From NCBI GenBank assembly GCA_036374835.1, contig DASUTB010000108.1:1-20528 (forward strand): DNA of 20,528 nucleotides, read 5' to 3'. Each line of letters begins with the position of its first letter. The first letter of the stretch is position 1. The stretch is from DASUTB01 sp036374835 (lineage in GTDB: Bacteria > Actinomycetota > Actinomycetes > Jiangellales > Jiangellaceae). The notes beneath the pieces are model-generated. The model worked only from the letters and a program-made list of their open reading frames with translations, did not search any database and was not told the origin of the DNA. A program made the translations under genes and the position numbers. Of this stretch, positions 13,521 through 20,528 are shown piece by piece.

Positions 13521-14166
13521 AGCGTCTCTCCAGATAGCGGACGAGCAGGGACGAGCCGTAGGCGAGAACCAGGAACATGAGGCCGGCCATCGTGATCGCC
13601 TCCACGTACTTGAAGTCGCTCGCACCCAGCCGCTGCGCTTGGGTCAGGATCTCCAGCAGGCCGATGGCCAGCAGCGTCGGCGTGTCCTTGAACAACGAGA
13701 TCCAGTAGTTGCCGAGGGCTGGAATCACCGGCGGAATCGCCTGCGGCAGCACGATGCTGCGCCACGTGTGCGCACGGGCGATGTTCAGCGCGGTGGCGGC
13801 CTCCCACTGGCCGCGCGGAACCGCGTCGATGCCGGCCCGGTACACCTCACTGAGGTACGCGGCGTAGTGGATGCCGAGCACCACCACACCGGTGACGAGC
13901 GCGGACAGCCGCAGGCCGATGAGAAGCGGAACCGCGTAGAAGACGAAGAACAGCTGCACCAACGGAGGTGTGCTGCGGATGAACTCGATGACCCAGCGTA
14001 CGGGGTGGCGCACGTACCACCGGCGCGATCGTCGCAGCATCGTCAGGACCAGGCCGAGCACCAACGCAAGTGGGAAGGCGAGGACGGTGACCTCGAGCGT
14101 CACGACCAAGCCGTCGAGCAGCGCGGGGAGGACCTCATCCCAGGTGTACTGCCAATCCCAGTCCAT
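13495..14166 (-). CDS. ehuD: Ectoine/hydroxyectoine ABC transporter permease
   Basis: A 223-residue HisM-type permease with about five helices. The cytoplasmic EAA loop reads EVYRAGIDAVPRGQWEAATALNI, followed by RSIVLPQAIPPVIPALGNYWISLFKDTPTLLAIG (about residues 108-165). FIRSTPPLVQLFFVFYAVPLL is a strong marker of polar amino acid permeases. It forms a heterodimeric channel with EhuC. A good ribosome site GGGGGTGA precedes the ATG; the gap from ehuC is 12 bases and the 3' end overlaps ehuA by 26 bases. Confidence 0.87.
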   Translation of the reverse strand: MDWDWQYTWDEVLPALLDGLVVTLEVTVLAFPLALVLGLVLTMLRRSRRWYVRHPVRWVIEFIRSTPPLVQLFFVFYAVPLLIGLRLSALVTGVVVLGIHYAAYLSEVYRAGIDAVPRGQWEAATALNIARAHTWRSIVLPQAIPPVIPALGNYWISLFKDTPTLLAIGLLEILTQAQRLGASDFKYVEAITMAGLMFLVLAYGSSLLVRYLERRYGTVERVV

Positions 14167-14178
14167 GCGTCACCCCCT

Positions 14179-14832
14179 TCATGCCCGACCCACGGTCGCC
14201 CGCCGTTCCAACCAGTTGAAAAGCGCGGCGATGAGTTGCGCGAGCACGAAATAGATGACCAGCAAGCCGGTGTACAACGCCACCGTGCTCTCCGGCTGCG
14301 GCACCCGGATCAGGTTTGCGCGCGCGGTCAGGTCGGCCACCTGAACGAGCGAGACGAGAGCACTCGCCTTGAGCAGGTGGATCGTCATCGTGCCCCACGG
14401 CGGGATCATGATCGCGACCGCTTGCGGAAGGATCACCCGCCGCAACCGCTGGGTCGCGCTCAGGTTCAGTGCCGTCGCGGCCTCCCATTGTCCTTTCGGA
14501 ACGGCCTGAACGCCGGCGCGGACGATCTCCGCCTCGTAGGCACCGATGTTCAGTGCCAGGGCAAGAACCGCTCCGGTGAACGCCGAGAGCCGGATATCGA
14601 GCAGCAGCGGTAGCGAGAACACCATCCAGAACATCAGCACCAGGGCCGAGACGCCACGGAAGACCTCCATGTAGACCCGTGACACGGTGCGCACCAGTCG
14701 GCGCCGCGAGAGCATTCCGATGCCGGCGAGCACCGCGAACACCCCGCCCAGCAGTGCGGACAGCACCGTCACCTGGATGGTGACCCAGGCGCCGTCCAGG
14801 AAGGTGTCGATGTTGTCGGTGAATACGCTCAC
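14179..14832 (-). CDS. ehuC: Ectoine/hydroxyectoine ABC transporter permease
   Basis: A 217-residue permease of the polar amino acid class with the EAA loop EIVRAGVQAVPKGQWEAATALNL followed by RVILPQAVAIMIPPWGTMTIHLLKASALVSLV. VFRGVSALVLMFWMVFSLPLLLDIRLS replaces the RSTP-type segment of its partner, a difference usual between EhuC and EhuD. The start is a GTG (14832), 12 bases after the ehuB stop; no strong ribosome site is visible, so coupling to ehuB translation is likely. A five-helix topology is expected. Confidence 0.86.
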   Translation of the reverse strand: MSVFTDNIDTFLDGAWVTIQVTVLSALLGGVFAVLAGIGMLSRRRLVRTVSRVYMEVFRGVSALVLMFWMVFSLPLLLDIRLSAFTGAVLALALNIGAYEAEIVRAGVQAVPKGQWEAATALNLSATQRLRRVILPQAVAIMIPPWGTMTIHLLKASALVSLVQVADLTARANLIRVPQPESTVALYTGLLVIYFVLAQLIAALFNWLERRATVGRA

Positions 14833-14844
14833 TGTGGTGCCCGA

Positions 14845-15723
14845 CTAGGCGCCGCAAAGCTCCTCGGCCGTCTTGTCCTTCGCGAGGTCGACCTCCTGCT
14901 GGCCGAAGCCGAACTCCTCGACGATGGGCAGGATCTCTCCGGCGTCCTGCATCTCCTTCAGCACCGTGTTGAACTCGTCGCGGAACTCTTCGTCATCCGG
15001 CCGGAAGGCGTAACCGCCACAGCCGAGTTGCTCTTCGCCGTCGACCGTGTACACGAACGGCTCGACGGCCTCGATGGCGTCGATGTTCCTAGTCTGCCAG
15101 TTGACGGTGATGCTGGTCAGCGCAAACGCGTCGATGCGGCCACCGCGTAACGCGTCGATCAGGTCAGGAGTGCTGCCGAGCACGGTCACATTGGTGATGC
15201 CGACCTCTTCGGCGTGCCCTTCTTCAACCGCGCCGGACAGCACACCCAGATTGGCGCCCGCGTCGAGCACCGACTGGTAGTCGGACAGGTTCATCGGGTT
15301 GCCGGCCGGAACGGCCAGCGCCTGGGGCGCGCAGTAGTCCGGGTCGCTGAAGATGACCTCATCGCACCGCTCCGGTGTGATGAACATACCGGCCGCCACC
15401 ATGTCCATGCGCCCGGCGTTGAGGCTGGGAATCAGCGAGCCGAACTCGGTGACGACGCCGTCCAGCTCCGCGATGCCAAGCTCGGCGAGCACGGCGCGCG
15501 CCACTTCCGGCGCCTCACCTGTCACGTTGCCGGCTTCGTCGGCGAAACCGTACGGCGCTTCGTTCGCGAAGCCCACCCGGATGAAACCCTGCTCACGGGC
15601 CCGCTCCAGGACACTGCCCTCTTCATCACCGCATCCGGAGAGCAGAATCGGGCCGCCGATCACGGCAGCACCGAGGGGTGCGGTTCCTTGGAGAAATGCA
15701 CGCCGGGATATCTCACGCGTCAT
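14845..15723 (-). CDS. ehuB: Ectoine/hydroxyectoine-binding lipoprotein
   Basis: A 292-residue extracellular solute-binding protein. The N-terminus carries twin arginines (residues 7-8, SRRAFLQ) and a lipobox LLSGC with the lipid-anchored Cys31, so it looks like a Tat-exported lipoprotein. The mature part matches the EhuB family closely: GFIRVGFANEAPYGFADEAG, GEAPEVARAVLAELGI, DGVVTEFGSLIPSLNAGRMD, AAGMFITPERCDEVIFSDPDYC. It captures ectoine and hydroxyectoine outside the cell and delivers them to EhuCD. The ATG at 15723 has GGGAGG seven bases upstream; a GTG at 15738 is unlikely because it precedes that site. First gene of the operon. Confidence 0.9.
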   Translation of the reverse strand: MTREISRRAFLQGTAPLGAAVIGGPILLSGCGDEEGSVLERAREQGFIRVGFANEAPYGFADEAGNVTGEAPEVARAVLAELGIAELDGVVTEFGSLIPSLNAGRMDMVAAGMFITPERCDEVIFSDPDYCAPQALAVPAGNPMNLSDYQSVLDAGANLGVLSGAVEEGHAEEVGITNVTVLGSTPDLIDALRGGRIDAFALTSITVNWQTRNIDAIEAVEPFVYTVDGEEQLGCGGYAFRPDDEEFRDEFNTVLKEMQDAGEILPIVEEFGFGQQEVDLAKDKTAEELCGA

Positions 15724-15759
15724 GGTCGGGCCTCCCACCCATCCAGATCGTTCTGCATA

Positions 15760-15797
15760 CGTCAGTTGACGCTACCGATTCGTTGAACATTGTCAAC
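15760..15797 (-). promoter_or_regulatory. ehu promoter with overlapping inverted repeats
   Basis: On the minus strand TTGACA (15796-15791) and TAGCGT (15774-15769) are 16 bp apart, giving a leader of about 40 bases. The inverted repeat GTTGA (15782-15786), N6, TCAAC (15793-15797) covers the -35 box. A second dyad CGTCA-GT-TGACG (15760-15771) covers the start region. Both are candidate operator sites for a regulator encoded outside the window. The same gap serves the divergent M24 gene. Confidence 0.55.
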
Positions 15798-15851
15798 ATT
15801 CCTACAAGACTGAGTTGAAACCGAAACCTTCTCGGCCCGAACGGGAGAAGC

Positions 15852-17027
15852 ATGATCGACATCGAGAGACCGCCGGACCGCTTCTTCTCCAAGGACGAGT
15901 ACCTCGCCCGGACCGAAACCGTCAAGGCCAACATGCGAGCCCGTGAACTCGACGCGCTCGTGCTCGTCAGCCCGGAGAACATCTACTACCTGGTCGGCCT
16001 GAGCCACCAGGGCTATTTCGCGTTCACGCTGCTGCTGTTCCCGGCCGAGGGGCATCCACGCGTCATCACCCGGTCGATGGAGCGCGTCACGCTGATGCAA
16101 CAGGCGCCCGACGTCGAGCACATCGGCTTCGACGAACACGAGGAGCCCGGCGAGGCGGTCGGGCGGGCTCTGCGCGAGGCCGGATTCGCGACGGCGCGGA
16201 TCGGCGTGGAACGCAACACCATGTTCTTCCCGCTGCGCGTGTGGGACCTCATGCGGGCGGAGGTGCCGAACGTCACGTGGCGGGACGCCGAGGACACCGT
16301 CGACGAGGTACGGCAGGTCAAGTCGGAGCGGGAGATCTTGTGTATCCGGCAGGCGGCCGCGCTCAGCGACCGAGCGGTGCGGGCGGGAATCAACGCCGCG
16401 GGTGTCGGTGTCAACGAACGGGAGGTCGCCGCCGAGGTGTACCGCTCGATGGTGCTCGGCGGCAGCGAGTACCCCGGGTTCGCGCCACTGGTACGGTCCA
16501 CCGATCTCATCGCACAGGAGCACGCGACGTGGCGCGACCGGACACTCGAACCAGGCGATGCGCTGCTCCTCGAGTTGTCGTCGTCGGTGCGCCGCTATCA
16601 CGCGCCGCTGACCCGGGTCGTCCACCTGGGACGAGCGCCGCACGGGGTAACGGCTGCCTGCGAGATCACGCTGGAGGGCCTGGAGACCATCTGCAAAGCA
16701 CTGCGGCCCGGCATGCTCACCGGCGACGTGTACGCGGCGTGGCAGAAGGTGATCGACTCTGCCCTCGGCGCGGGACGCTACGTCCGCCACCATTGCGGGT
16801 ACACCGTGGGCATCGGCTTTCCGCCCAGCTGGGTCGGCGGCAGCACGGTCGTCGGGATCCGTCCCGAAGGGCAGATCGAAATACGCGAAGGCATGGTCTT
16901 CCACGTCTTGTCGTGGCTGATCGGCGTCGGGCCGGCGGACTACGGGGTCTCGGACACGGTGCTCGTCACCGCCGACGGCGGCGAGGTGCTGACCTCCACG
17001 GCCCGCAATCCCGTGCTCATCGCATAA
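15852..17027 (+). CDS. doeA: M24-family creatinase-like hydrolase, probable ectoine hydrolase
   Basis: A 391-residue protein: an N-terminal creatinase domain (about 15-150, with MRARELDALVLVSPENIYYLVGLSHQGYFAF) and a C-terminal pita-bread domain (about 160-390). All five usual metal ligands of M24 peptidases are changed: LLLELSSSVRRYHAPLTR has Glu241 and Pro252 for the two aspartates, HHCGYTVGIGF has Tyr317 for the histidine, and the two glutamate positions near 353 and 367 are not Glu. Loss of the metal site, the GFPPSW segment and FHVLSW recall creatinase and DoeA/EutD, which open the ectoine ring to N-acetyl-diaminobutyrate. Being divergent from ehuB supports this. GGGAG precedes the ATG. 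The deacetylase and transaminase of the pathway are not in the window. Confidence 0.72.
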   Translation: MIDIERPPDRFFSKDEYLARTETVKANMRARELDALVLVSPENIYYLVGLSHQGYFAFTLLLFPAEGHPRVITRSMERVTLMQQAPDVEHIGFDEHEEPGEAVGRALREAGFATARIGVERNTMFFPLRVWDLMRAEVPNVTWRDAEDTVDEVRQVKSEREILCIRQAAALSDRAVRAGINAAGVGVNEREVAAEVYRSMVLGGSEYPGFAPLVRSTDLIAQEHATWRDRTLEPGDALLLELSSSVRRYHAPLTRVVHLGRAPHGVTAACEITLEGLETICKALRPGMLTGDVYAAWQKVIDSALGAGRYVRHHCGYTVGIGFPPSWVGGSTVVGIRPEGQIEIREGMVFHVLSWLIGVGPADYGVSDTVLVTADGGEVLTSTARNPVLIA

Positions 17028-17049
17028 CGGCTCACCTCGGAATGACCAC

Positions 17050-17103
17050 GTAAACGCCTCTAGGTGATGCCTAACGACTCGTCGACGAGTCGCTATGCGT
17101 TAC
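17050..17103. terminator. Palindromic element between convergent genes
   Basis: CGACTCGTCGACGAGTCG (17075-17092) is a perfect 18-bp palindrome. It is flanked by a smaller hairpin TAGG-TGATG-CCTA (17061-17073) and by outer arms GTAAACGC (17050-17057) and GCGTTAC (17097-17103) that nearly match. It sits between the stops of the convergent M24 and enolase-superfamily genes. A bidirectional terminator without U-tract is the simplest reading; a protein-binding site is also possible. Confidence 0.5.
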
Positions 17104-17121
17104 TTCTTGCGCGCCGGCCGC

Positions 17122-18297
17122 TTAGCGCTTGGGTAGCAGTGGCGTGGGCCGCAGCGCGGCGTCGTCGGCGAACGCGAAGTCCGCGGGCTGATCCCGGTAG
17201 AGGGCGGCGTAGCGCTCCACACGATCCTTGTCGAGTTCGACGCCGATGCCTGGGCCATCCGGCACCGTCAGGCCACCCTCCTCGTACTTGGGCGCACCGC
17301 CGACGATGACGTCGTCGGCGAGCAACGCGGCGTACGACTGGTTGGCGTGCAGGAAGTTCGGCGTGGACGCGATGACGTGCGCGGCGGCGTACGTCGCCAC
17401 GCCGAGTTCACCGAGGCTGTGCTTGACCACCGGAAGCGCCGCCGCCTCACAGATGCCGGCGCCACGTTTGAGGTTCAACAGACCGCCGTCCATCTGGTTG
17501 TCGAGCGAGATGACGTCGGCGGCCTGATGTCGGATGCAGGCGAGCACGTCGTACCGGGTCCAGCTCGCCTCGTTGGCGAGGATCGGCACGCCGACCCGGC
17601 TGCGGACGTAGGCCATCGCCTCCAGGTTGCGACCCGATACCGGCTGCTCCACCATCTCGAGGCCGAACGGCTCCATCTCGTTGATGATGCGGATCGCGGC
17701 CCCCGCGGACCATGCCTCGTTGGCATCGACGCGCAGCTTCAGATCCGGCCCACCGCCTGCCCGGGCGGCTTCTACAAGGGCGACGTCGTCAACCGGATCG
17801 CCCCATCCGACCTTGAGGTAGGCGGTGGAGAAGCCCTGTGCGACGGCGTCCGCCGCGGCGGTGTGCACCCCTTCGGCGTCGGTCCGCGGGAGGTAGTAGA
17901 ACGCCTCGACGCGATCCCGAACGCGGCCGCCGAACAGATTGACCAGCGGCTGCCCGCACGCCTTGCCGACCAGGTCCCAGCACGCCATCTCGATCGCCGC
18001 TATTCCCGGGCTGGTGGCGCGCACGTGATGCCAAGTGCCGACGACGTCGATGCGCTTGCTGATCCGCTCGATGTCGAACGGCGACTCACCGACGACCAGC
18101 GGCGCGACCGAGTCCAGTACCGCCTCAACGATCGGCGCGGACGGATACGCGCCCGCTTCGCCGATGCCGGTGAGGCCGTCGTCGGTGTGCAGTTCGATGA
18201 GGACGCTCGTCAGCCCGCGCCGGCCGCCATATGCCCACATCTCCGGAGCGCCGAAGGGTACGGCGACGGGCGTCACATCCAATCCAGTGATTCGCAT
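17122..18297 (-). CDS. Enolase-superfamily (mandelate racemase/muconate lactonizing-like) enzyme
   Basis: A 391-residue protein with the capping domain (residues 1-125) and a barrel with enolase-superfamily sites. Metal ligands are Asp191 (LRVDANEAW), Glu217 (MVEQP) and Glu243 (ILANEASW). Acid/base residues are Lys162, and the Asp266/His293 dyad (ISLDNQ, VVKHSLGELG) with Glu297, as in mandelate racemase. The first residue of the usual KxK pair is a tyrosine (Tyr160 in AYLKVG), which should restrict chemistry to one face or alter substrate. These enzymes abstract a proton alpha to a carboxylate, acting as racemases, cycloisomerases or acid-sugar dehydratases; which one cannot be told here. It follows the flavin oxidoreductase gene on the same strand after 65 bases. 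The ATG at 18297 fits the family start. Confidence 0.85.
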   Translation of the reverse strand: MRITGLDVTPVAVPFGAPEMWAYGGRRGLTSVLIELHTDDGLTGIGEAGAYPSAPIVEAVLDSVAPLVVGESPFDIERISKRIDVVGTWHHVRATSPGIAAIEMACWDLVGKACGQPLVNLFGGRVRDRVEAFYYLPRTDAEGVHTAAADAVAQGFSTAYLKVGWGDPVDDVALVEAARAGGGPDLKLRVDANEAWSAGAAIRIINEMEPFGLEMVEQPVSGRNLEAMAYVRSRVGVPILANEASWTRYDVLACIRHQAADVISLDNQMDGGLLNLKRGAGICEAAALPVVKHSLGELGVATYAAAHVIASTPNFLHANQSYAALLADDVIVGGAPKYEEGGLTVPDGPGIGVELDKDRVERYAALYRDQPADFAFADDAALRPTPLLPKR

Positions 18298-18362
18298 GTG
18301 GCCATCGTCACGCGGCGCGGGCGGAGTTGGGAAGCCAGAGGTACGGCGAGTTTTACGTTCGA

Positions 18363-19721
18363 TCAGCCGAGGTCGCGGAGGGCGTCCTCGATCCCGCGGT
18401 GGAATGTCGGATAGGCGTAGATCATGTGACGCAGCGTCTCGACCGGGACCTGGGCATGCACGGCGACCGCGAGCGCGGACAGCACCTCACCACCGGTCGG
18501 TCCGGCGGAAGTGGCGCCGACCAGCACGCCACGATCCACGTCCGCCACAAGCTTGATCAGCCCTTCGTTGCCTGCCTTGTGGATCCAGCCGCGTGCCGAC
18601 GACGGAACCTGCGCTACACCGACCGCCACGTTGATGCCGGCCTCGCGCGCGTTGGCCTCGCTCATCCCGACCGAGCCGACCTCGGGGTCGGTGAACGTTA
18701 CCCGCGGCAACGCGCGGTAGTCCGCCGGCGGGCCCGGATGCCCGAGGATGTCGCGGGCCGCGATGTCCGCCTGGTACGTCGCCACGTGGGTGAACGCACC
18801 GTGCCCGGTCACGTCGCCGACTCCCCAGATGCCCTGCGCGGCGCGCATCTGCTCGTCGACCGCCAGCGCTCGGGCGTCCGAGTCCAAACCCACCGAGTCA
18901 AGGCCCAGCTTGGAAAGGTCGGCGCGACGGCCGACCGAGACCAGCAAGCGCTCAGCGGTGAGCTCGTCGCCCCCGCTGAGGGTAACGGTGAACTTCTCGC
19001 CGTCGTGCCGGACGGCTTCGGCCCGCGCGCTCGTGCGTACCGCGATGCCGTCCCCGGCGAACGCATCGGTGATCAGCTGCGACGACTCCGGCTCTTCGGG
19101 CGGCAGCAGCCGGTCCATCGCCTCGACCACGCTGACGTCGACCCCGAAACGCGAGAACGCCTGCGCCAGCTCCAGCCCGATGGCTCCCCCACCGAGCACG
19201 ATCATCGACTCCGGCAGGGTCTTGGCCTCGATCGCTTCGCGGTTCGTCCAGTAGGGCGTGTCGGCAAGGCCGTCGATCGGTGGGACGGCCGGCTCGGTGC
19301 CGGTCGCGATGACGACGGCCCGGCGAGCCTCGAGCGTCTCACCGTCCACCTCAACCGTGCCCGGACCGGTCAGCCGGCCCCGGCCGCGGATGAACCGCCC
19401 GCCCTTGCCGGTGAACCGTTCGACGGCGATGCGGTCGTCCCAATCGGTCGTCGCCTCGTCGCGGATCCGGTCGGCCACCGGCGTCCAGTCCGGTACCACG
19501 TCGGCGTGCCCGGCCATGCCGTCGATGCGACGCGCCTCCGCGAGCATGTCGGCCGCCCGAATCATCATCTTGCTCGGGATGCATCCCCAGTACGGGCACT
19601 CGCCGCCGACCAGCTTGCTCTCGATGCCGACGACCGACAGTCCGGCGTCTGCCAGTTGCCCGGCGACGGACTCGCCGCCGACGCCCATGCCGATGACGAC
19701 GGCGTCCACTTGCTGCGCCAT
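18363..19721 (-). CDS. FAD-dependent pyridine nucleotide-disulfide oxidoreductase (Lpd/MerA-like)
   Basis: A 452-residue flavoprotein. The FAD fold is at the start (VVIGMGVGGESVA, residues 8-20), a redox disulfide at Cys42/Cys47 in GGECPYWGCIPSK, NAD(P) binding in VLGGGAIGLELAQAFSRFGVDVSVVE and a second FAD contact GIWGVGDVTG. The C-terminal dimer-interface motif reads IYAYPTFHRGIEDAL: both histidines of the usual HAHPTLSE and its glutamate are replaced, so it should not work as a normal dihydrolipoamide dehydrogenase, and it lacks the C-terminal CC and N-terminal metal domain of MerA. It is probably a thiol, quinone or metal-compound reductase of unknown substrate. The ATG at 19721 has GGGGAG four bases upstream. 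Confidence 0.87.
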   Translation of the reverse strand: MAQQVDAVVIGMGVGGESVAGQLADAGLSVVGIESKLVGGECPYWGCIPSKMMIRAADMLAEARRIDGMAGHADVVPDWTPVADRIRDEATTDWDDRIAVERFTGKGGRFIRGRGRLTGPGTVEVDGETLEARRAVVIATGTEPAVPPIDGLADTPYWTNREAIEAKTLPESMIVLGGGAIGLELAQAFSRFGVDVSVVEAMDRLLPPEEPESSQLITDAFAGDGIAVRTSARAEAVRHDGEKFTVTLSGGDELTAERLLVSVGRRADLSKLGLDSVGLDSDARALAVDEQMRAAQGIWGVGDVTGHGAFTHVATYQADIAARDILGHPGPPADYRALPRVTFTDPEVGSVGMSEANAREAGINVAVGVAQVPSSARGWIHKAGNEGLIKLVADVDRGVLVGATSAGPTGGEVLSALAVAVHAQVPVETLRHMIYAYPTFHRGIEDALRDLG

Positions 19722-19757
19722 GTTGCTCCCCTATCCCGACGCCACACTTGAAGATCC

Positions 19758-19772
19758 AGCGTGATTCACACT
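19758..19772. promoter_or_regulatory. 15-bp dyad upstream of flavin oxidoreductase gene
   Basis: AGCGTGATTCACACT is a dyad around a central T with one mismatch between its 7-base arms. It lies about 36 bases upstream of the oxidoreductase ATG and within the gap to the DinB-like gene. It may be an operator; no regulator gene is adjacent and no strong promoter is seen around it. Confidence 0.35.
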
Positions 19773-19819
19773 ACGCCGGTTCCCGTATCGCGAAGGTGAG
19801 CGCGACCACAGACCACGCG

Positions 19820-20314
19820 CTAGGCGGTGAGCTGTTCGCGAAGGATGTCGGCGTGCCCGCAGTGTTGCGCGAGCTCACGCAGGACGTGGAAGTACACCCA
19901 GCGCAGTGGAAGCGGCCCGCGCCGGTTGCCGCGCACAATGTCGTCCAAGCCGAGGGACGCCGTCGCGCGGCGTGACGCCTCGCATGCTTCGTGATACTCA
20001 GCCTGGACCGTGGCGATCGTTTCGTCGTCCGACAGTATGAACGATTCGTCCGGTGTGGCGGGTACACCGAGTTCGGTTCGCGAGCGACCGGAGATCGCTT
20101 CGCCGAACCAAACCTTCTCGACGAAGGTCGCGTGCTTGACCAGGCCCAGCAGCGTCGTTCGAGACGGCACGAGCGACCGTCGAACCTGCTTCTCGGTCAG
20201 CCCGTCGAGGCTCTGGCTGAGCATGGTGCGATGCTGGTCGATGAAAGTCTCGAGCTGGACTCGAGCCGGCTCATCGATCACGTCCTCAGGAGTGCGTGCG
20301 GGAAAAGGCGGCAT
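19820..20314 (-). CDS. DinB-fold protein (DUF664 type)
   Basis: A 164-residue four-helix-bundle protein with the DinB/DUF664 pattern: VQLETFIDQHRTMLSQSLDGLTEKQVRRSLVPSRTTLLGLVKHATFVEKVWFGE, and near the end LRWVYFHVLRELAQHCGHADILREQ. Histidines 61, 151 and 154 would make the family's metal site. Actinobacterial members of this superfamily include mycothiol-dependent transferases, so a thiol transferase role is possible but unproven. The ATG at 20314 fits the family start; no clear ribosome site is visible. It is followed on the same strand by the flavin oxidoreductase after about 98 bases. Confidence 0.85.
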   Translation of the reverse strand: MPPFPARTPEDVIDEPARVQLETFIDQHRTMLSQSLDGLTEKQVRRSLVPSRTTLLGLVKHATFVEKVWFGEAISGRSRTELGVPATPDESFILSDDETIATVQAEYHEACEASRRATASLGLDDIVRGNRRGPLPLRWVYFHVLRELAQHCGHADILREQLTA

Positions 20315-20400
20315 GGACGAAGCATTTCATGGGCGCCGGCACCCCGAGTTGCGCGTGACGAACCGTTGTAGCGTTTGACCATTCGATACGAGGACGATAA

Positions 20401-20528
20401 GTGGCCGATCTTTGGGCTGCAATCACGCTTAGCTTCGGCGTGATCTTCGTTGCCGAACTCGGCGACAAGTCACAACTGATGGCATTGACGTTCGCGAGCC
20501 GCTACCGGCCATGGACGGTGCTCGCCGC
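20401..20528 (+). CDS. GDT1/TMEM165 (UPF0016) family membrane transporter, 3' part outside window
   Basis: The first 42 residues, cut by the window edge. They contain the family hallmark E-L-G-D-K-S (residues 19-24) inside the first membrane helix (ITLSFGVIFVAELGDKSQLMALTFASRY). Family members move Mn2+ or Ca2+ out of the cytoplasm, with the acidic motif lining the path; two such motifs are expected in the full protein. The GTG at 20401 is preceded by AGGA at 20391. It is divergent from the DinB-like gene. The 86-base gap is too short and lacks features for me to call a manganese riboswitch. Confidence 0.85.
   Translation, partial: MADLWAAITLSFGVIFVAELGDKSQLMALTFASRYRPWTVLA

Noticed and set aside
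13444..14613. Long plus-strand open frame opposite ehuD and ehuC
   Set aside because: It is a Gln/Arg/His-rich translation with no family features, typical of the antisense of high-GC genes; ehuC, ehuD and ehuA explain the region.
15762..16904. 380-residue minus-strand open frame opposite the M24 gene
   Set aside because: No recognisable motifs and His/Arg/Asp-rich composition; the plus strand has a clear M24-family protein.
18363..19721. Mercuric reductase (merA) for the merB locus
   Set aside because: The protein has the shared CxxxxC core but no N-terminal metal-binding domain and no C-terminal cysteine pair, and lies 12 kb from merB without a MerR-type promoter.
18327..19751. 474-residue plus-strand open frame opposite the flavin oxidoreductase
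   Set aside because: Antisense shadow: the opposite strand carries a complete, motif-rich flavoprotein.
20315..20400. Manganese (yybP-ykoY) riboswitch before the GDT1-family gene
   Set aside because: The gap is only 86 bases and I cannot trace the conserved internal loops of that riboswitch.

Overview
This window looks like the chromosome of a high-GC Gram-positive actinomycete. The evidence is the strong G/C bias at third codon positions, GTG/TTG starts, small regulators beside membrane proteins, an ECF41 sigma factor, a stand-alone SARP-type regulator and many apparently leaderless genes with a TANNNT -10 box 6-7 nt before the start codon. I cannot name the genus. Genes are tightly packed and no gene-free stretch exceeds 300 bases, except 9622-9982, which holds a decayed response-regulator gene. 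I saw no tRNA, rRNA, insertion sequence or CRISPR array.

Region 1 (1-2850): a beta-galactosidase (GH42) reduced to its two ends by an internal deletion, two small membrane proteins, an HxlR regulator divergent from the second membrane protein across a shared palindrome, and a DUF427 protein.

Region 2 (2936-6141): a MerR-family regulator, a small thioredoxin-fold protein and an organomercurial lyase (merB). They are scattered among a SARP-like regulator, a DUF1059 protein and an AhpD-like protein. All three mer-type genes share the operator core TTC(C/T)A-N6-TGGAA. In both targets it lies inside a promoter with a 20-bp spacer, the hallmark of MerR activation. At merR it covers the -10 box, suggesting autorepression. 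No mercuric reductase or mercury transporter is adjacent.

Region 3 (6183-9621): a drug-exporter-type ABC operon (one ATPase, two ABC-2 permeases) divergent from a TetR repressor, with two copies of a TetR-type operator in the intergenic region. One copy fills the spacer of the ABC promoter.

Region 4 (9699-11910): a broken response-regulator gene, then an atypical NAD(P)-binding epimerase-like gene divergent from an ECF41 sigma factor. The sequence TGTCACA-N16-CGTC lies ahead of the epimerase gene and matches the known ECF41 promoter.

Region 5 (11920-18297): an ehuBCDA-type ectoine uptake operon ending in a methyltransferase gene, divergent from a metal-ligand-less M24 'pita-bread' hydrolase that is probably an ectoine hydrolase (DoeA/EutD). 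An enolase-superfamily gene converges on the M24 gene across an 18-bp perfect palindrome. The later ectoine catabolic genes are not in the window.

Region 6 (18363-20528): a flavin disulfide oxidoreductase lacking the C-terminal His/Glu dyad, a DinB-fold protein, and the start of a GDT1/TMEM165-family membrane transporter cut by the window edge.
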